A stretch of DNA of 64,000 nt. Origin: CAIWHR01 sp963713275 (GTDB lineage: Bacteria > Pseudomonadota > Gammaproteobacteria > Burkholderiales > Casimicrobiaceae). Positions 55,160-64,000 of the stretch are shown piece by piece. The first letter of the stretch is position 1. The number at the start of each line of letters is the position of its first letter. The position numbers were made by a program, and so were the translations under genes. The DNA is taken from contig CAVQLG010000023.1 of assembly GCA_963713275.1 (NCBI GenBank), positions 1 to 64,000 on the forward strand. Direction: 5' to 3'. The notes under the pieces were generated by a model, which searched no databases, was not told the DNA's origin, and was given only the letters and a program-made list of their open reading frames with translations.

Positions 55160-55837
55160 CTATCCCGGTGCGCCGACCGACCCGGCCGCGCACTGTGGCA
55201 CCGCTCCGTAGGCAGCGAAGTACGCCGCCACCGCGGCGACGTGGCCGCGCAGCCGCGGCTGCGCGCCGAGGAATCGCAGCAGATCGTCGAGCGTCGCGAT
55301 GGCGATCACCGGCAGCCCGTGGTCGCGCGCGAGCTCCTGCACGGCCGAGAGCTCGCCACGGCCCCGCTCCATGCGATCGAAGGCGATCAGCACGCCCGCC
55401 GGCAGGGCGCCTTGCGCTCGGATGAGCTCGATCGCCTCGCGCTTGGCGCCGCCGTCGGTGATGACGTCGTCGACGATCACCACTCTGCCACCGAGCTTCG
55501 CGCCGACGATCGTTCCGCCTTCGCCGTGGCCCTTGGCCTCCTTGCGGTTGAAACTGAAGGGCAGATTGTGCCCCTTTTCGGCCAGGGCGATCGCCGTCGC
55601 CGCCGCCAAGGTGATGCCCTTGTAGGCCGGTCCGAAGAGCTGGTCGCAGGCAACCCCCGACGCCAGCAGCGCGTCGGCATAGAACTGCCCCAGCCGTCGC
55701 AGGCTCTCGCCGTCGTTGAACAAGCCCGCGTCGAAGAAGTACGGTGTCTTGCGCCCCGCCTTGGTGACGAACTCGCCGAAGCGCAGCACGTCACGTGCCA
55801 CGGCGAAGGCGAGGAACTGCTGGCGGAAGTCGGACAT
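55160..55837 (-). CDS. pyrE: PyrE orotate phosphoribosyltransferase
   Basis: Pyrimidine synthesis enzyme (225 residues) making orotidine 5'-phosphate from orotate and PRPP. It has FGEFVTKAGRKTPYFFDAGL (orotate site), GPAYKGITLAAATAIALAEK, the flexible loop FNRKEAKGHGEGG and the PRPP-binding VVIVDDVITDGGAKREAIEL. The start at 55837 gives the normal N-terminus MSDFRQQFLAFAVARDVLRF. The frame carries a slightly long C-terminus (AAYGAVPQCAAGSVGAPG). TATACT on the minus strand at 55866-55871 is a good -10 hexamer without a clear -35. It is divergent from xth across 135 bases. Confidence 0.95.
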   Translation of the reverse strand: MSDFRQQFLAFAVARDVLRFGEFVTKAGRKTPYFFDAGLFNDGESLRRLGQFYADALLASGVACDQLFGPAYKGITLAAATAIALAEKGHNLPFSFNRKEAKGHGEGGTIVGAKLGGRVVIVDDVITDGGAKREAIELIRAQGALPAGVLIAFDRMERGRGELSAVQELARDHGLPVIAIATLDDLLRFLGAQPRLRGHVAAVAAYFAAYGAVPQCAAGSVGAPG

Positions 55838-55972
55838 CGTCGGCGCAAGGTTCCAGAACGCGATGAGTATACCCCGCGGTCGCGCCGCAACCGGTCCCGG
55901 CCGCGCGCCGGCGCCCGCGTGTAAACTCGCCGCTGTGCATCGCAGCCGCAAGAGGTTGCGGCGTAACGTCTC

Positions 55973-56746
55973 ATGCGCGTGATCACGCTCAACGTCAACG
56001 GCATCCGCTCGGCGGGGCGCCGCGGCCTCGCCCCGTGGCTCGTCCGCACCGACCCCTGGGACGTCGTCTGCCTGCAGGAGATCAAGGCGGCCGTCGACGA
56101 CGTGCCGCTGCCCCTGCGCGCGCCGCGCCGCTCGCATGCGGCGTTCTTCCCGGCACAGAAGAAGGGGTACAGCGGCGTCGCCCTCTATGCGCGGGCGAAG
56201 CCGCGCTTCGCCACCGGATTCGGCGAACGCGAGTTCGATGCGGAAGGGCGCTATCTCGAAGCGCACTTCGAGCGGCTGACCGTCGTCTGCCTCTATCTGC
56301 CTTCGGGCGCGAGCGGTCCGCACCGGCAGGCGTCGAAGTTCCGCTTCCTGGCGGCGTTCCTGCCGCACCTCGCGCGGCTGCGGGCCGGCGGACGCGAGGT
56401 GCTGCTGTGCGGCGACTGGAACATCGCGCACCGGCCAATCGATCTCAAGAACTGGCGCAGCAACCAGAAGAACTCCGGCTTCCTGCCCGAGGAGCGGGAC
56501 TGGCTCACCCGCGTGTTCGACGAGCTTGGCTACGTCGACGTCTTTCGCCGCCTCGACCCGCGGCCGGAGCAGTACACCTGGTGGTCGAACCGCGGCAACG
56601 CCCGGGCGAACAACGTCGGCTGGCGCATCGACTACCAGATCGCGACGCCGGGGCTCGCCGCTTGCGCCACCGGGGCCAGCATCTACACGCGGCGCCGGTT
56701 CAGCGACCACGCCCCGCTCATCGTCGACTACGACTTCGAGCCGTGA
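55973..56746 (+). CDS. xth: exodeoxyribonuclease III
   Basis: AP endonuclease/3' exonuclease of the XthA/Exo III family, 257 residues, Mg2+-dependent. Catalytic landmarks are VITLNVNGIRSA, CLQEIKA (metal-binding Glu), KKGYSGVALYAR, LCGDWNIAHRPIDLKNWRSN (Asp/Asn pair) and the final RRFSDHAPLIVDYDFE with the Asp-His dyad. It repairs abasic sites and blocked 3' ends. The ATG at 55973 follows the hexamer TAAACT (55922-55927), a plausible -10. Divergent from pyrE, a frequent pairing in betaproteobacteria. Confidence 0.95.
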   Translation: MRVITLNVNGIRSAGRRGLAPWLVRTDPWDVVCLQEIKAAVDDVPLPLRAPRRSHAAFFPAQKKGYSGVALYARAKPRFATGFGEREFDAEGRYLEAHFERLTVVCLYLPSGASGPHRQASKFRFLAAFLPHLARLRAGGREVLLCGDWNIAHRPIDLKNWRSNQKNSGFLPEERDWLTRVFDELGYVDVFRRLDPRPEQYTWWSNRGNARANNVGWRIDYQIATPGLAACATGASIYTRRRFSDHAPLIVDYDFEP

Positions 56747-56943
56747 TGACGCGAGCCAGGCGACCCGGAGGCGAAGCTCGTCGCAAAGCGCCCGACCGGG
56801 GAGCTCGCTGCCCGCCGGGCAGATGCGCAGCTCGCCCCCGCGCGCGACGCGCCGGCACGCCGCGGGTTCGCGGCGCTTGCAGCCCCGACCCCGCGATCGG
56901 CCGCGCGGCGGCGGGACGTTTCGGCGGCGCCGGCCGCGCGCTG

Positions 56944-58878
<1,935 letters not shown>

Positions 58879-59637
58879 TCACGGGTTCCTCACGCCGGGT
58901 CGCGCGAAGAGATAGACCCCAAAACCCATCGCGTCCCGCCCGAAACGCAGGTACCCGTCACGCCACTTGCGCGCGTGCTCCAGCATCGCGGGCACGTCGG
59001 GATCGCTCTCCTGCTCGCGGGCGTAGGCCTCGACCGAACGGCTGGACTTCCATTCGTATTCGTCCCACTCGTCGGGCGACGCGGTGACCGCGTGCACGGG
59101 GACGAGGCCGGCGTCGATTCCCGCCTGCACGTTGCCGCGATGAGTGAGGTACTGCGCCTCGCTGCGGTCCAGCAACGCGAGGTACTCGGCCGGCGGCTTC
59201 TGTTTCCAGTAGCGCTCGCCGATCAGCACGTAGCCGCTCCCACGCGTCCAGCCGCGCAGCTTGGCGCAGATGCCGGGCATGCCCCCGGCGATGCCGCCCG
59301 CGGCTATCATCACCGTGAGGTGGAAGGTTTCCGGATCGGCCTCGAAGCGGGCGATGTCGGTGTCGTCGAGATGGATCTTCCCCAGCGCGCCGGTCCACTC
59401 CGCACGTTCCCGGGCGGCATCGAGCATGAACGACGAATGGTCGACGGCGATCACCGAGGCGCCGAAGCGCTCGATGATCCGCAGGGCGAGCTCGCCGCGT
59501 CCACAGCCCAGGTCCAGGACGCGGGACTGGGATTCGAGCGGCATGAGGTCGAGCATGCGCTCGATCTTGGCCGCGGCGACCGGATTGCAATAGTCGTGGT
59601 CGCGATGCGCGATCGCGCTCCATTTCTGCTGGTTCAT
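58879..59637 (-). CDS. class I SAM-dependent methyltransferase
   Basis: A 252-residue methyltransferase with a Rossmann fold. The SAM motif is SRVLDLGCGRGELALRIIER, followed by VIAVDHSSFMLDAARERAEW, and DTDIARFEADPETFHLTVMI in place of motif II. A tail rich in aromatics (WDEYEWKSSRSVEAYAREQE) may shape the acceptor site. The substrate is unknown. Its ATG at 59637 overlaps the ampG stop (ATGA), so it is translated from the ampG message; that pairing gives no clear functional clue. The longer open frame upstream is ampG shadow. Confidence 0.87.
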   Translation of the reverse strand: MNQQKWSAIAHRDHDYCNPVAAAKIERMLDLMPLESQSRVLDLGCGRGELALRIIERFGASVIAVDHSSFMLDAARERAEWTGALGKIHLDDTDIARFEADPETFHLTVMIAAGGIAGGMPGICAKLRGWTRGSGYVLIGERYWKQKPPAEYLALLDRSEAQYLTHRGNVQAGIDAGLVPVHAVTASPDEWDEYEWKSSRSVEAYAREQESDPDVPAMLEHARKWRDGYLRFGRDAMGFGVYLFARPGVRNP

Positions 59638-60935
59638 CGGTCCCCATCCCCCGCCGTCGTCGTCGTGGAGCGCGACGGCTCGCTCCACGGGGCGACACGC
59701 AAGAGCAATGCCATCCCCGGCAGCGCCAATGCCGTGCAGATGAGGAAGAACGCAAACCAGCCCGTCTGCTCGACGATCCAGCCGGTCGACGCGTTGACCA
59801 CGGTCCGCGGCACGGCGGCGAGGCTCGTGAACAGCGCGAACTGGGTCGCCGTGTACCGCGGGTCGGTCGCCCGGGCGATGTACGCGGTGAAGGCGGCGGT
59901 GCCCAGGCCGACGCCGAGCGCCTCGAATGCGATCACGACCGCCAGCAGCACCTTGTCGGGCCGCGCCTCCCAGGCGAGCCAGGCGAAGCCCAGGATCGAG
60001 ACCACCTGGACGACGCCGAACAGCCACAGGCCCCGGTTGATGCCGATGGAGAGCATCCACAGCCCTCCCAGCATCCCGCCGATGACGCTCGCCCACAGCC
60101 CCGCGTTCTTGGCGATGATGCCGATCTCCGACTTCGTGAAGCCCATGTCGAGGTAGAACGGCGTCGCCAGCGCGGTGGCCATGCTGTCGCCCAATTTGTA
60201 AAGGAAGATGAACAGCAGGATGAGACCCGCCGCGCGCCAGCCGTCACGGCGGATGAACTCGCGAAACGGCTCCACGACCGCGGCGCGCAGGGTGCGGGGG
60301 CCGCGCCGCGCGAGTGCCGGTTCATCGACGGCGAAGGTGAGCAGCACGCCGGGCAGCATGAACGCCGCGGTGATCCAGAACACGCTCGACCAGGGCAGGA
60401 GGTCGGCGAGGATCAACGACAGCGCGCCCGGGACGAGGCTCGAGATGCGGTAGGCGTTGACGTGGATCGCGTTGCCGAGACCAAGTTCGATGTCGGGCAG
60501 GATCTCGCGCCGGAACGCGTCGAGCACGATGTCCTGGCTGGCGGAGAACAGCGCCACCGCGGTGGCGAGGTACGCGATCGTCCAGATGTCCAGACGCGGG
60601 TTGAGGTGCCCGAACAGCGGGATCGACGCCAACAGCAGGACCTGCGTGACGAGCATCCAGCCCCGCCGGCGCCCCAGCAACGGCAGCGCGTAGCGGTCCA
60701 TCAGCGGCGACCACAGGAATTTCCAGGTGTAGGGCAGCTGGATCAGCGCGAACAGGCCGATCGCCTTGAGGTCGACCTGCTCGGAGCGCAGCCACGCCGG
60801 CAGCAGGTTGATCAGGAGGTAGAGCGGGAGGCCCGACGAGAACCCGGTGAAGACGCAGATCAGCATCCGCCGGTTGAGGAGCGCCTCACGCCACGTCGGG
60901 GGTCTCGGCGGGGCGCGGGGGAGGTCCTCGGTCAT
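59634..60935 (-). CDS. ampG: AmpG-family MFS transporter (muropeptide permease-like)
   Basis: Inner-membrane MFS protein, 433 residues and about twelve helices. LICVFTGFSSGLPLYLLINL followed by LPAWLRSEQVDLKAIGLFAL and LPYTWKFLWSPLMDRYALPL is the AmpG N-terminal signature; FSASQDIVLDAFRREILPDI and DSMATALATPFYLDMGFTKS also match. AmpG imports anhydromuropeptides released from the wall for recycling, and their level can control beta-lactamase induction. No ampC/ampR is in the window. It is followed by a coupled methyltransferase gene and lies 37 bases after metW. Confidence 0.9.
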   Translation of the reverse strand: MTEDLPRAPPRPPTWREALLNRRMLICVFTGFSSGLPLYLLINLLPAWLRSEQVDLKAIGLFALIQLPYTWKFLWSPLMDRYALPLLGRRRGWMLVTQVLLLASIPLFGHLNPRLDIWTIAYLATAVALFSASQDIVLDAFRREILPDIELGLGNAIHVNAYRISSLVPGALSLILADLLPWSSVFWITAAFMLPGVLLTFAVDEPALARRGPRTLRAAVVEPFREFIRRDGWRAAGLILLFIFLYKLGDSMATALATPFYLDMGFTKSEIGIIAKNAGLWASVIGGMLGGLWMLSIGINRGLWLFGVVQVVSILGFAWLAWEARPDKVLLAVVIAFEALGVGLGTAAFTAYIARATDPRYTATQFALFTSLAAVPRTVVNASTGWIVEQTGWFAFFLICTALALPGMALLLRVAPWSEPSRSTTTTAGDGDR

Positions 60936-60972
60936 GCCGGATTGTAGCGGCGGCGCCCCGTCCCGTGGCGCC

Positions 60973-61608
60973 TCATCTCGTCACAGGCTCTCCGGCCCGG
61001 CGAAAACGGTACATCGCAAGCTCGCCGCGCAGATTGGGCAGCAGCGTCACGATGCGAGCGCCCGAAACGACAACGCGATTCTCGATCGCGCAGCGGCGCT
61101 CGGCAAGGAAGACGTCGAAGTCGGCAACGGTGCACAGATGGATGTTCGGCGTGGCGTACCACTGGTAGGGAAGCGCTTTCGACACCGGCATGCGCCCGCG
61201 CGCGATCTGCAACCGGTGCGTCCAGTGGCCGAAGTTCGGAAAGGTGACGATCGCGTCGCGCCCGACGCGCAGCATCTCGTCGACGATGACCTCGGTGTGA
61301 CGCATCGCCTGCAGCGTCTGCGACAGGATCACGCAGTCGAACGACGCGTCGTCGAAGCCGGCGAGGCCCGACTCGAGGTCGCTCTGCAGCACGTTGACGC
61401 CCTGCCGGATGCAGGCGAGCACGCCCGCGGGGTCGATCTCGATGCCATAGCCGGCCGCCTGCCGCTCGCGCCCCAGGTACGCGAGCAGGCTGCCGTCGCC
61501 GCAACCGAGGTCCAGCACCCGCGCACCGCGGGCGATCCACGGCGCGATCACGGCGAAATCGGCGCGGCCCGCCGCGGCTGCCGCGGAAGGTCGATAAGGG
61601 GCGCTCAT
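60973..61608 (-). CDS. metW: MetW methionine biosynthesis protein
   Basis: A 211-residue methyltransferase-fold protein that partners MetX in betaproteobacteria and pseudomonads. The SAM-like motif is ARVLDLGCGDGSLLAYLGRE, followed by GIEIDPAGVLACIRQGVNVL, FDCVILSQTLQAMRHTEVIV and FPNFGHWTHRLQIARGRMPV, the last being the MetW hallmark. Its catalytic activity is not established; it is needed for homoserine acyltransferase function in some species. The start at 61608 overlaps the metX stop (ATGA), so the pair is translationally coupled and shares the SAM-II riboswitch control upstream of metX. Confidence 0.95.
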   Translation of the reverse strand: MSAPYRPSAAAAAGRADFAVIAPWIARGARVLDLGCGDGSLLAYLGRERQAAGYGIEIDPAGVLACIRQGVNVLQSDLESGLAGFDDASFDCVILSQTLQAMRHTEVIVDEMLRVGRDAIVTFPNFGHWTHRLQIARGRMPVSKALPYQWYATPNIHLCTVADFDVFLAERRCAIENRVVVSGARIVTLLPNLRGELAMYRFRRAGEPVTR

Positions 61609-62798
61609 GGCCCCTCCAGCGTCTCGGCGATGCGATCGAAGTAAGCGCTCACGGTTTCCATGTAGTGCGGTACATCGAGCAGGAAGGCGTCGTGACCGTG
61701 CGGCGCTGCGATCTCGACGTAGGCGACCTCGCGGTCGTTGTCGACCAGCGCCTTGACGATCTCGCGCGACCGGGCCGGCGAGAACCGCCAGTCGGTGGTG
61801 AACGCGACGACCAGAAAACGGCAGCGTGCCGGCGCGAGTGCGCGCTTCAGGTCGCCGCCGGTCGCCAGCGCCGGATCGAAATAGTCGAGGGCCTTGGTGA
61901 TGCGCAAATAGGTGTTCGCATCGTAGTACTCGGCGAACTTCTCGCCCTGGTAGCGCAGGTACGATTCGATCTGGAACTCGGGTTCGAACGAGTACTTGAT
62001 GCCGGCGCGCAACGCGCGCCCGAACTTCTCCTCCATCTGCTCGTCGGACAGGTACGTGATATGCCCGATCATGCGCGCCACGCGCAGGCCCCGCCGTGGC
62101 TTGGTTCCGGCGACGTCGAAGTGCCCTTCGTGGAAATCGGGGTCGGTCAGGATCGCCTGGCGCGCCACCTCGTTGAAGGCGATGTTCTGTGCCGAGAGGT
62201 TCGGCGCGGCCGCGATCACCAGCGCGTTGCCGATCCGGTGCGGATGGCGGATCGCCCAGCACAGCGCCTGCATGCCGCCGAGGCTGCCCCCCATTACCGC
62301 GGCGAAACGATCGATGCCAAGACGGTCGGCGAGCCGCGCCTGGGCGTCGACCCAATCCTCGACCGTGACCAGCGGGAAGTCGGCGCCCCAAGGCTGTCCG
62401 GTCGCCGGGTTCGGCGATGTCGGGCCGGTCGACCCGAAACAGCTGCCGATGTTGTTGACGCCGACCACGAAGAACCGCTCGGTGTCGAGCGGCTTGCCCG
62501 GCCCCACCATGTTGTCCCACCAGCCGACGTTCTCGGGATCGTTCGCGTAGTAGCCGGCAACGTGGTGCGAAGCGTTCAGCGCGTGACAGACGAGCACCGC
62601 ATTGGTGCGGGCGGCGTTCAGCACGCCGTAGGTCTCGTACACGAGTTCGTAGCCGGACAGCGGGCGGCCGCAGGAAAGCGGCAGCGGATCCTCGAAGCGC
62701 GCGCGCTGCGCGACGACGGACCCGACCGAACGGCCCCGCGGTGCGCTGCGCGGCGCCGGGATCGCCACCGGTGGTCGCGGAAAAGGCAGGCATGTCAA
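61605..62798 (-). CDS. metX: MetX homoserine O-acyltransferase
   Basis: Alpha/beta-hydrolase-fold enzyme that activates homoserine (with acetyl- or succinyl-CoA) as the first step of methionine synthesis. It has the nucleophile elbow AAVMGGSLGGMQALCWAIRH, the catalytic Asp in VAFTTDWRFSP and His in APHGHDAFLLDVPHY, and the typical LVYETYGVLNAARTNAVLVC, NNIGSCFGSTGPTSPNPATG. The start is uncertain: a TTG at 62798 (MTCLPFPRPPVAIPAP) is just after the riboswitch terminator, and a GTG at 62768 (387 residues) also fits family length. Sequence upstream of 62798 is leader RNA. Whether it uses succinyl- or acetyl-CoA cannot be told by eye. Confidence 0.93.
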   Translation of the reverse strand: MTCLPFPRPPVAIPAPRSAPRGRSVGSVVAQRARFEDPLPLSCGRPLSGYELVYETYGVLNAARTNAVLVCHALNASHHVAGYYANDPENVGWWDNMVGPGKPLDTERFFVVGVNNIGSCFGSTGPTSPNPATGQPWGADFPLVTVEDWVDAQARLADRLGIDRFAAVMGGSLGGMQALCWAIRHPHRIGNALVIAAAPNLSAQNIAFNEVARQAILTDPDFHEGHFDVAGTKPRRGLRVARMIGHITYLSDEQMEEKFGRALRAGIKYSFEPEFQIESYLRYQGEKFAEYYDANTYLRITKALDYFDPALATGGDLKRALAPARCRFLVVAFTTDWRFSPARSREIVKALVDNDREVAYVEIAAPHGHDAFLLDVPHYMETVSAYFDRIAETLEGP

Positions 62799-62816
62799 CC
62801 CTCTTTGGCGAAGGCG

Positions 62817-62852
62817 AAAAAAGACCCGACCAGCTTGGCGTCCTGTCGGGTC
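62817..62852 (-). terminator. intrinsic terminator in the metX leader
   Basis: On the minus strand GACCCGAC and GTCGGGTC form a perfect 8-bp stem around a 14-base loop and are followed at once by TTTTTT. It stands 20-odd bases downstream of the riboswitch aptamer and about 19 bases before the TTG candidate start of metX, where read-through would be needed for expression. This is the expression platform of the riboswitch. Confidence 0.88.
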
Positions 62853-62873
62853 GGTATCGGGAGCCCCCTTGCC

Positions 62874-62946
62874 GCGCCGCTTTAGCCGCATTTGTTCTGG
62901 ACTGCGCGTCCGTAGCGCCCGCAAGCTGGTTCAAATCGGCGCCCGC
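62874..62946 (-). ncRNA. SAM-II riboswitch (metX leader)
   Basis: Read on the minus strand the RNA has the 5' P1 strand GGGCGCC (plus 62938-62944), the conserved loop GATTTGAACCAGCTTGC, the 3' P1 strand GGGCGC (plus 62915-62920), a short inserted hairpin GGAC/GTCC, and the pseudoknot strand AAATGCGGCTAAAGCGG (plus about 62877-62893). The GAUUU-x-AACC...UUGC and AAAUG..GCUAAA elements match the SAM-II class closely. SAM-II binds S-adenosylmethionine and usually precedes methionine genes such as metX, as here. The inserted hairpin is the only deviation I see from the compact form. Confidence 0.85.
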
Positions 62947-62948
62947 TC

Positions 62949-62954
62949 ATTCTA
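62949..62954 (-). promoter_or_regulatory. -10 hexamer of the metX promoter
   Basis: TAGAAT on the minus strand lies just 5-6 bases before the first P1 base of the riboswitch, so transcription would start at the aptamer itself. No good -35 hexamer is found 16-18 bases further upstream. Confidence 0.5.
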
Positions 62955-63133
62955 GACAAATCGCGGCGGTTGTAGAAGCGGTGGCCGACCGCCGACTTCA
63001 CCCGCCGACTCGCCGTGCCCGCGCGCCGCATCGCGTTCGGCCACCGCGGCGCCCGTGGCGGCTGTGCGCGTCCGTTGCGCCGTCGGGGACTACGCCGTGA
63101 ACGCGCCGGCGCTCCCGTTGCGGGGTGCCGCCG
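62955..63133. other. intergenic region between metX leader and ptsI
   Basis: About 180 GC-rich bases upstream of the metX promoter and downstream of ptsI. No gene, repeat or clear terminator could be read. Confidence 0.4.
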
Positions 63134-64000
63134 TCAGGCGTTGAGCTTGTCCAGCAGCTCCAGGAGCTTTGCCGGATTCTCGGTGCGGCGCATCCGTTCG
63201 ATGATCGGGCGCAACGAACCGACTTCGCTCGTCAGCACGCGTTGCTTGATCCCGAGAATGTGCGCCGGGTGCATCGAGAAGTTGCGCAGGCCCATCCCGA
63301 GCCACAGCCGTGTCAGCGCCTGCTCGCCGGCCATCTCGCCGCAAACGGCGATCGGCACGCCGGCCTTGTTCGCCCCTCCGATCGCCATCAGCAGCAGCCG
63401 GAGCACCGCGGGGTGCAACGGATCGTACAGGTGCGACACCGCGTCGTCGGAGCGGTCGATGGCAAGCGTGTACTGGATGAGATCGTTGGTGCCGATGGAC
63501 AGGAAATCGAGTTTCTCCAGGAACGAGCCCATCGCGAGGACGGCGGCGGGGATCTCGAGCATGCCGCCGACCTCGACCCCCGAATCGAACGGCACGCCCT
63601 GCTCGCGCAGCGTCTCCTTGGCTTGCGCGATCATCGCCAGCGTCTGGTCGATCTCGGCGACCGAGGCGAGCATCGGGATCAGGATCCGCACCTTGCCGTA
63701 GTGCGAGGCGCGCAGGATCGCGCGCAGCTGCGTCTGGAAGAGCCTCGGCTCGGCAAGACAGAAGCGGATCGCGCGCAACCCCAGCGCCGGGTTCGGCGCG
63801 ACGCGGACCGGCCCGCCCAGCCTTGCCAGGTCCTTGTCCGCGCCAAGGTCGAAGGTGCGGATCGTGACCGGCAGCCCGCCCATCCCCTCCGCGACGGTCC
63901 GGTAGGCGTCGAACTGCTCCTCCTCGGTCGGCAGTTCGTCGCGATGCAGGAACAGGAACTCCGACCGGAACAGGCCGATGCCGGTCGCCCCGCTCTCCCG
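63134..64000 (-). CDS. ptsI: phosphoenolpyruvate-protein phosphotransferase (enzyme I), C-terminal part
   Basis: The frame enters from beyond the window end and covers the last 288 residues of enzyme I, which transfers phosphate from PEP to HPr. Visible motifs are TGIGLFRSEFLFLHRDELPT, GGLPVTIRTFDLGADKDLAR, NPALGLRAIRFCL, GMLEIPAAVLAMGSFLEKLD, FLSIGTNDLIQYTLAIDRSD (PEP binding) and VPIAVCGEMAGEQALTRLWL, which holds the active-site Cys that acts as general acid. The C-terminus (LLELLDKLNA) is normal. Downstream on its strand is the metX leader. The N-terminal HPr-binding and phosphohistidine domains are outside the window. Confidence 0.96.
   Translation of the reverse strand, partial: RESGATGIGLFRSEFLFLHRDELPTEEEQFDAYRTVAEGMGGLPVTIRTFDLGADKDLARLGGPVRVAPNPALGLRAIRFCLAEPRLFQTQLRAILRASHYGKVRILIPMLASVAEIDQTLAMIAQAKETLREQGVPFDSGVEVGGMLEIPAAVLAMGSFLEKLDFLSIGTNDLIQYTLAIDRSDDAVSHLYDPLHPAVLRLLLMAIGGANKAGVPIAVCGEMAGEQALTRLWLGMGLRNFSMHPAHILGIKQRVLTSEVGSLRPIIERMRRTENPAKLLELLDKLNA

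Overview
The window is a GC-rich chromosomal segment of a betaproteobacterium, most likely Burkholderiales-like. Pointers are the mreBCD-mrdA-rodA block divergent from gatCAB, the metX-metW pair, the tolB-pal-cpoB order, and several small proteins of a kind I associate with that class. Coding density is high on both strands; most long opposite-strand ORFs are shadows of the GC-rich codon usage.

Layout. (1) 1-1186: debris of mobile DNA, with a 115-bp inverted-repeat element and an integrase N-terminal fragment. (2) 1187-9213, minus strand: a complete high-affinity K+ uptake operon, kdpFABC plus kdpDE, headed by an unlisted 34-residue membrane microprotein overlapping kdpF. (3) 9214-11392: an FkbM methyltransferase between two repeat-rich gaps. 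(4) 11393-27019: a patchwork zone whose ends carry two tRNA-Lys genes (CTT and TTT) in the same orientation, each followed by the same ~190-bp tail. Between them lie an ISKra4-type insertion sequence with exact 25-bp ends, a class III aminotransferase broken by three +1 frameshifts, a TAXI-TRAP transporter, a racemase fragment fused head-on to an efflux adaptor gene, a MacAB-like ABC exporter, an 85-bp inverted-repeat element, an ISL3 transposase remnant, a type Vd patatin autotransporter and a VapBC module. (5) 27088-41623: DUF1178, a TsuA/YeeE-type transporter, a hypothetical protein, mutY, cpoB, pal, tolB, rlpA, a cytosolic patatin, a LysE exporter, an esterase, small proteins, YajD, DUF2784 and a KAS III enzyme. 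(6) 41665-47655: the cell-elongation operon mreB-mreC-mreD-mrdA-rodA. (7) 47840-51119: gatCAB, with gatA and gatB each interrupted by one +1 frameshift. (8) 51284-64000: DUF456, ettA, a DUF4124 protein with a GGGGCC repeat, pyrE, xth, a second ABC-F protein, a methyltransferase, ampG, metXW and the 3' part of ptsI.

Regulation. The best regulatory find is a SAM-II riboswitch followed by a strong intrinsic terminator in the metX leader (62817-62946), so metX-metW is probably switched off by S-adenosylmethionine at the level of transcription. Other readable signals are a KdpE-box-like site before the kdp operon, a preserved promoter between the insertion sequence and tRNA-Lys(CTT), and a perfect 12-bp hairpin between the TRAP binding protein and its permease.

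Caution. Six single-base +1 frame disruptions occur in four genes, including gatA and gatB, which are expected to be essential. A shared technical cause (assembly or base-calling insertions in GC-rich runs) is at least as likely as real decay. No CRISPR array, prophage or clearly new multi-gene system was seen.
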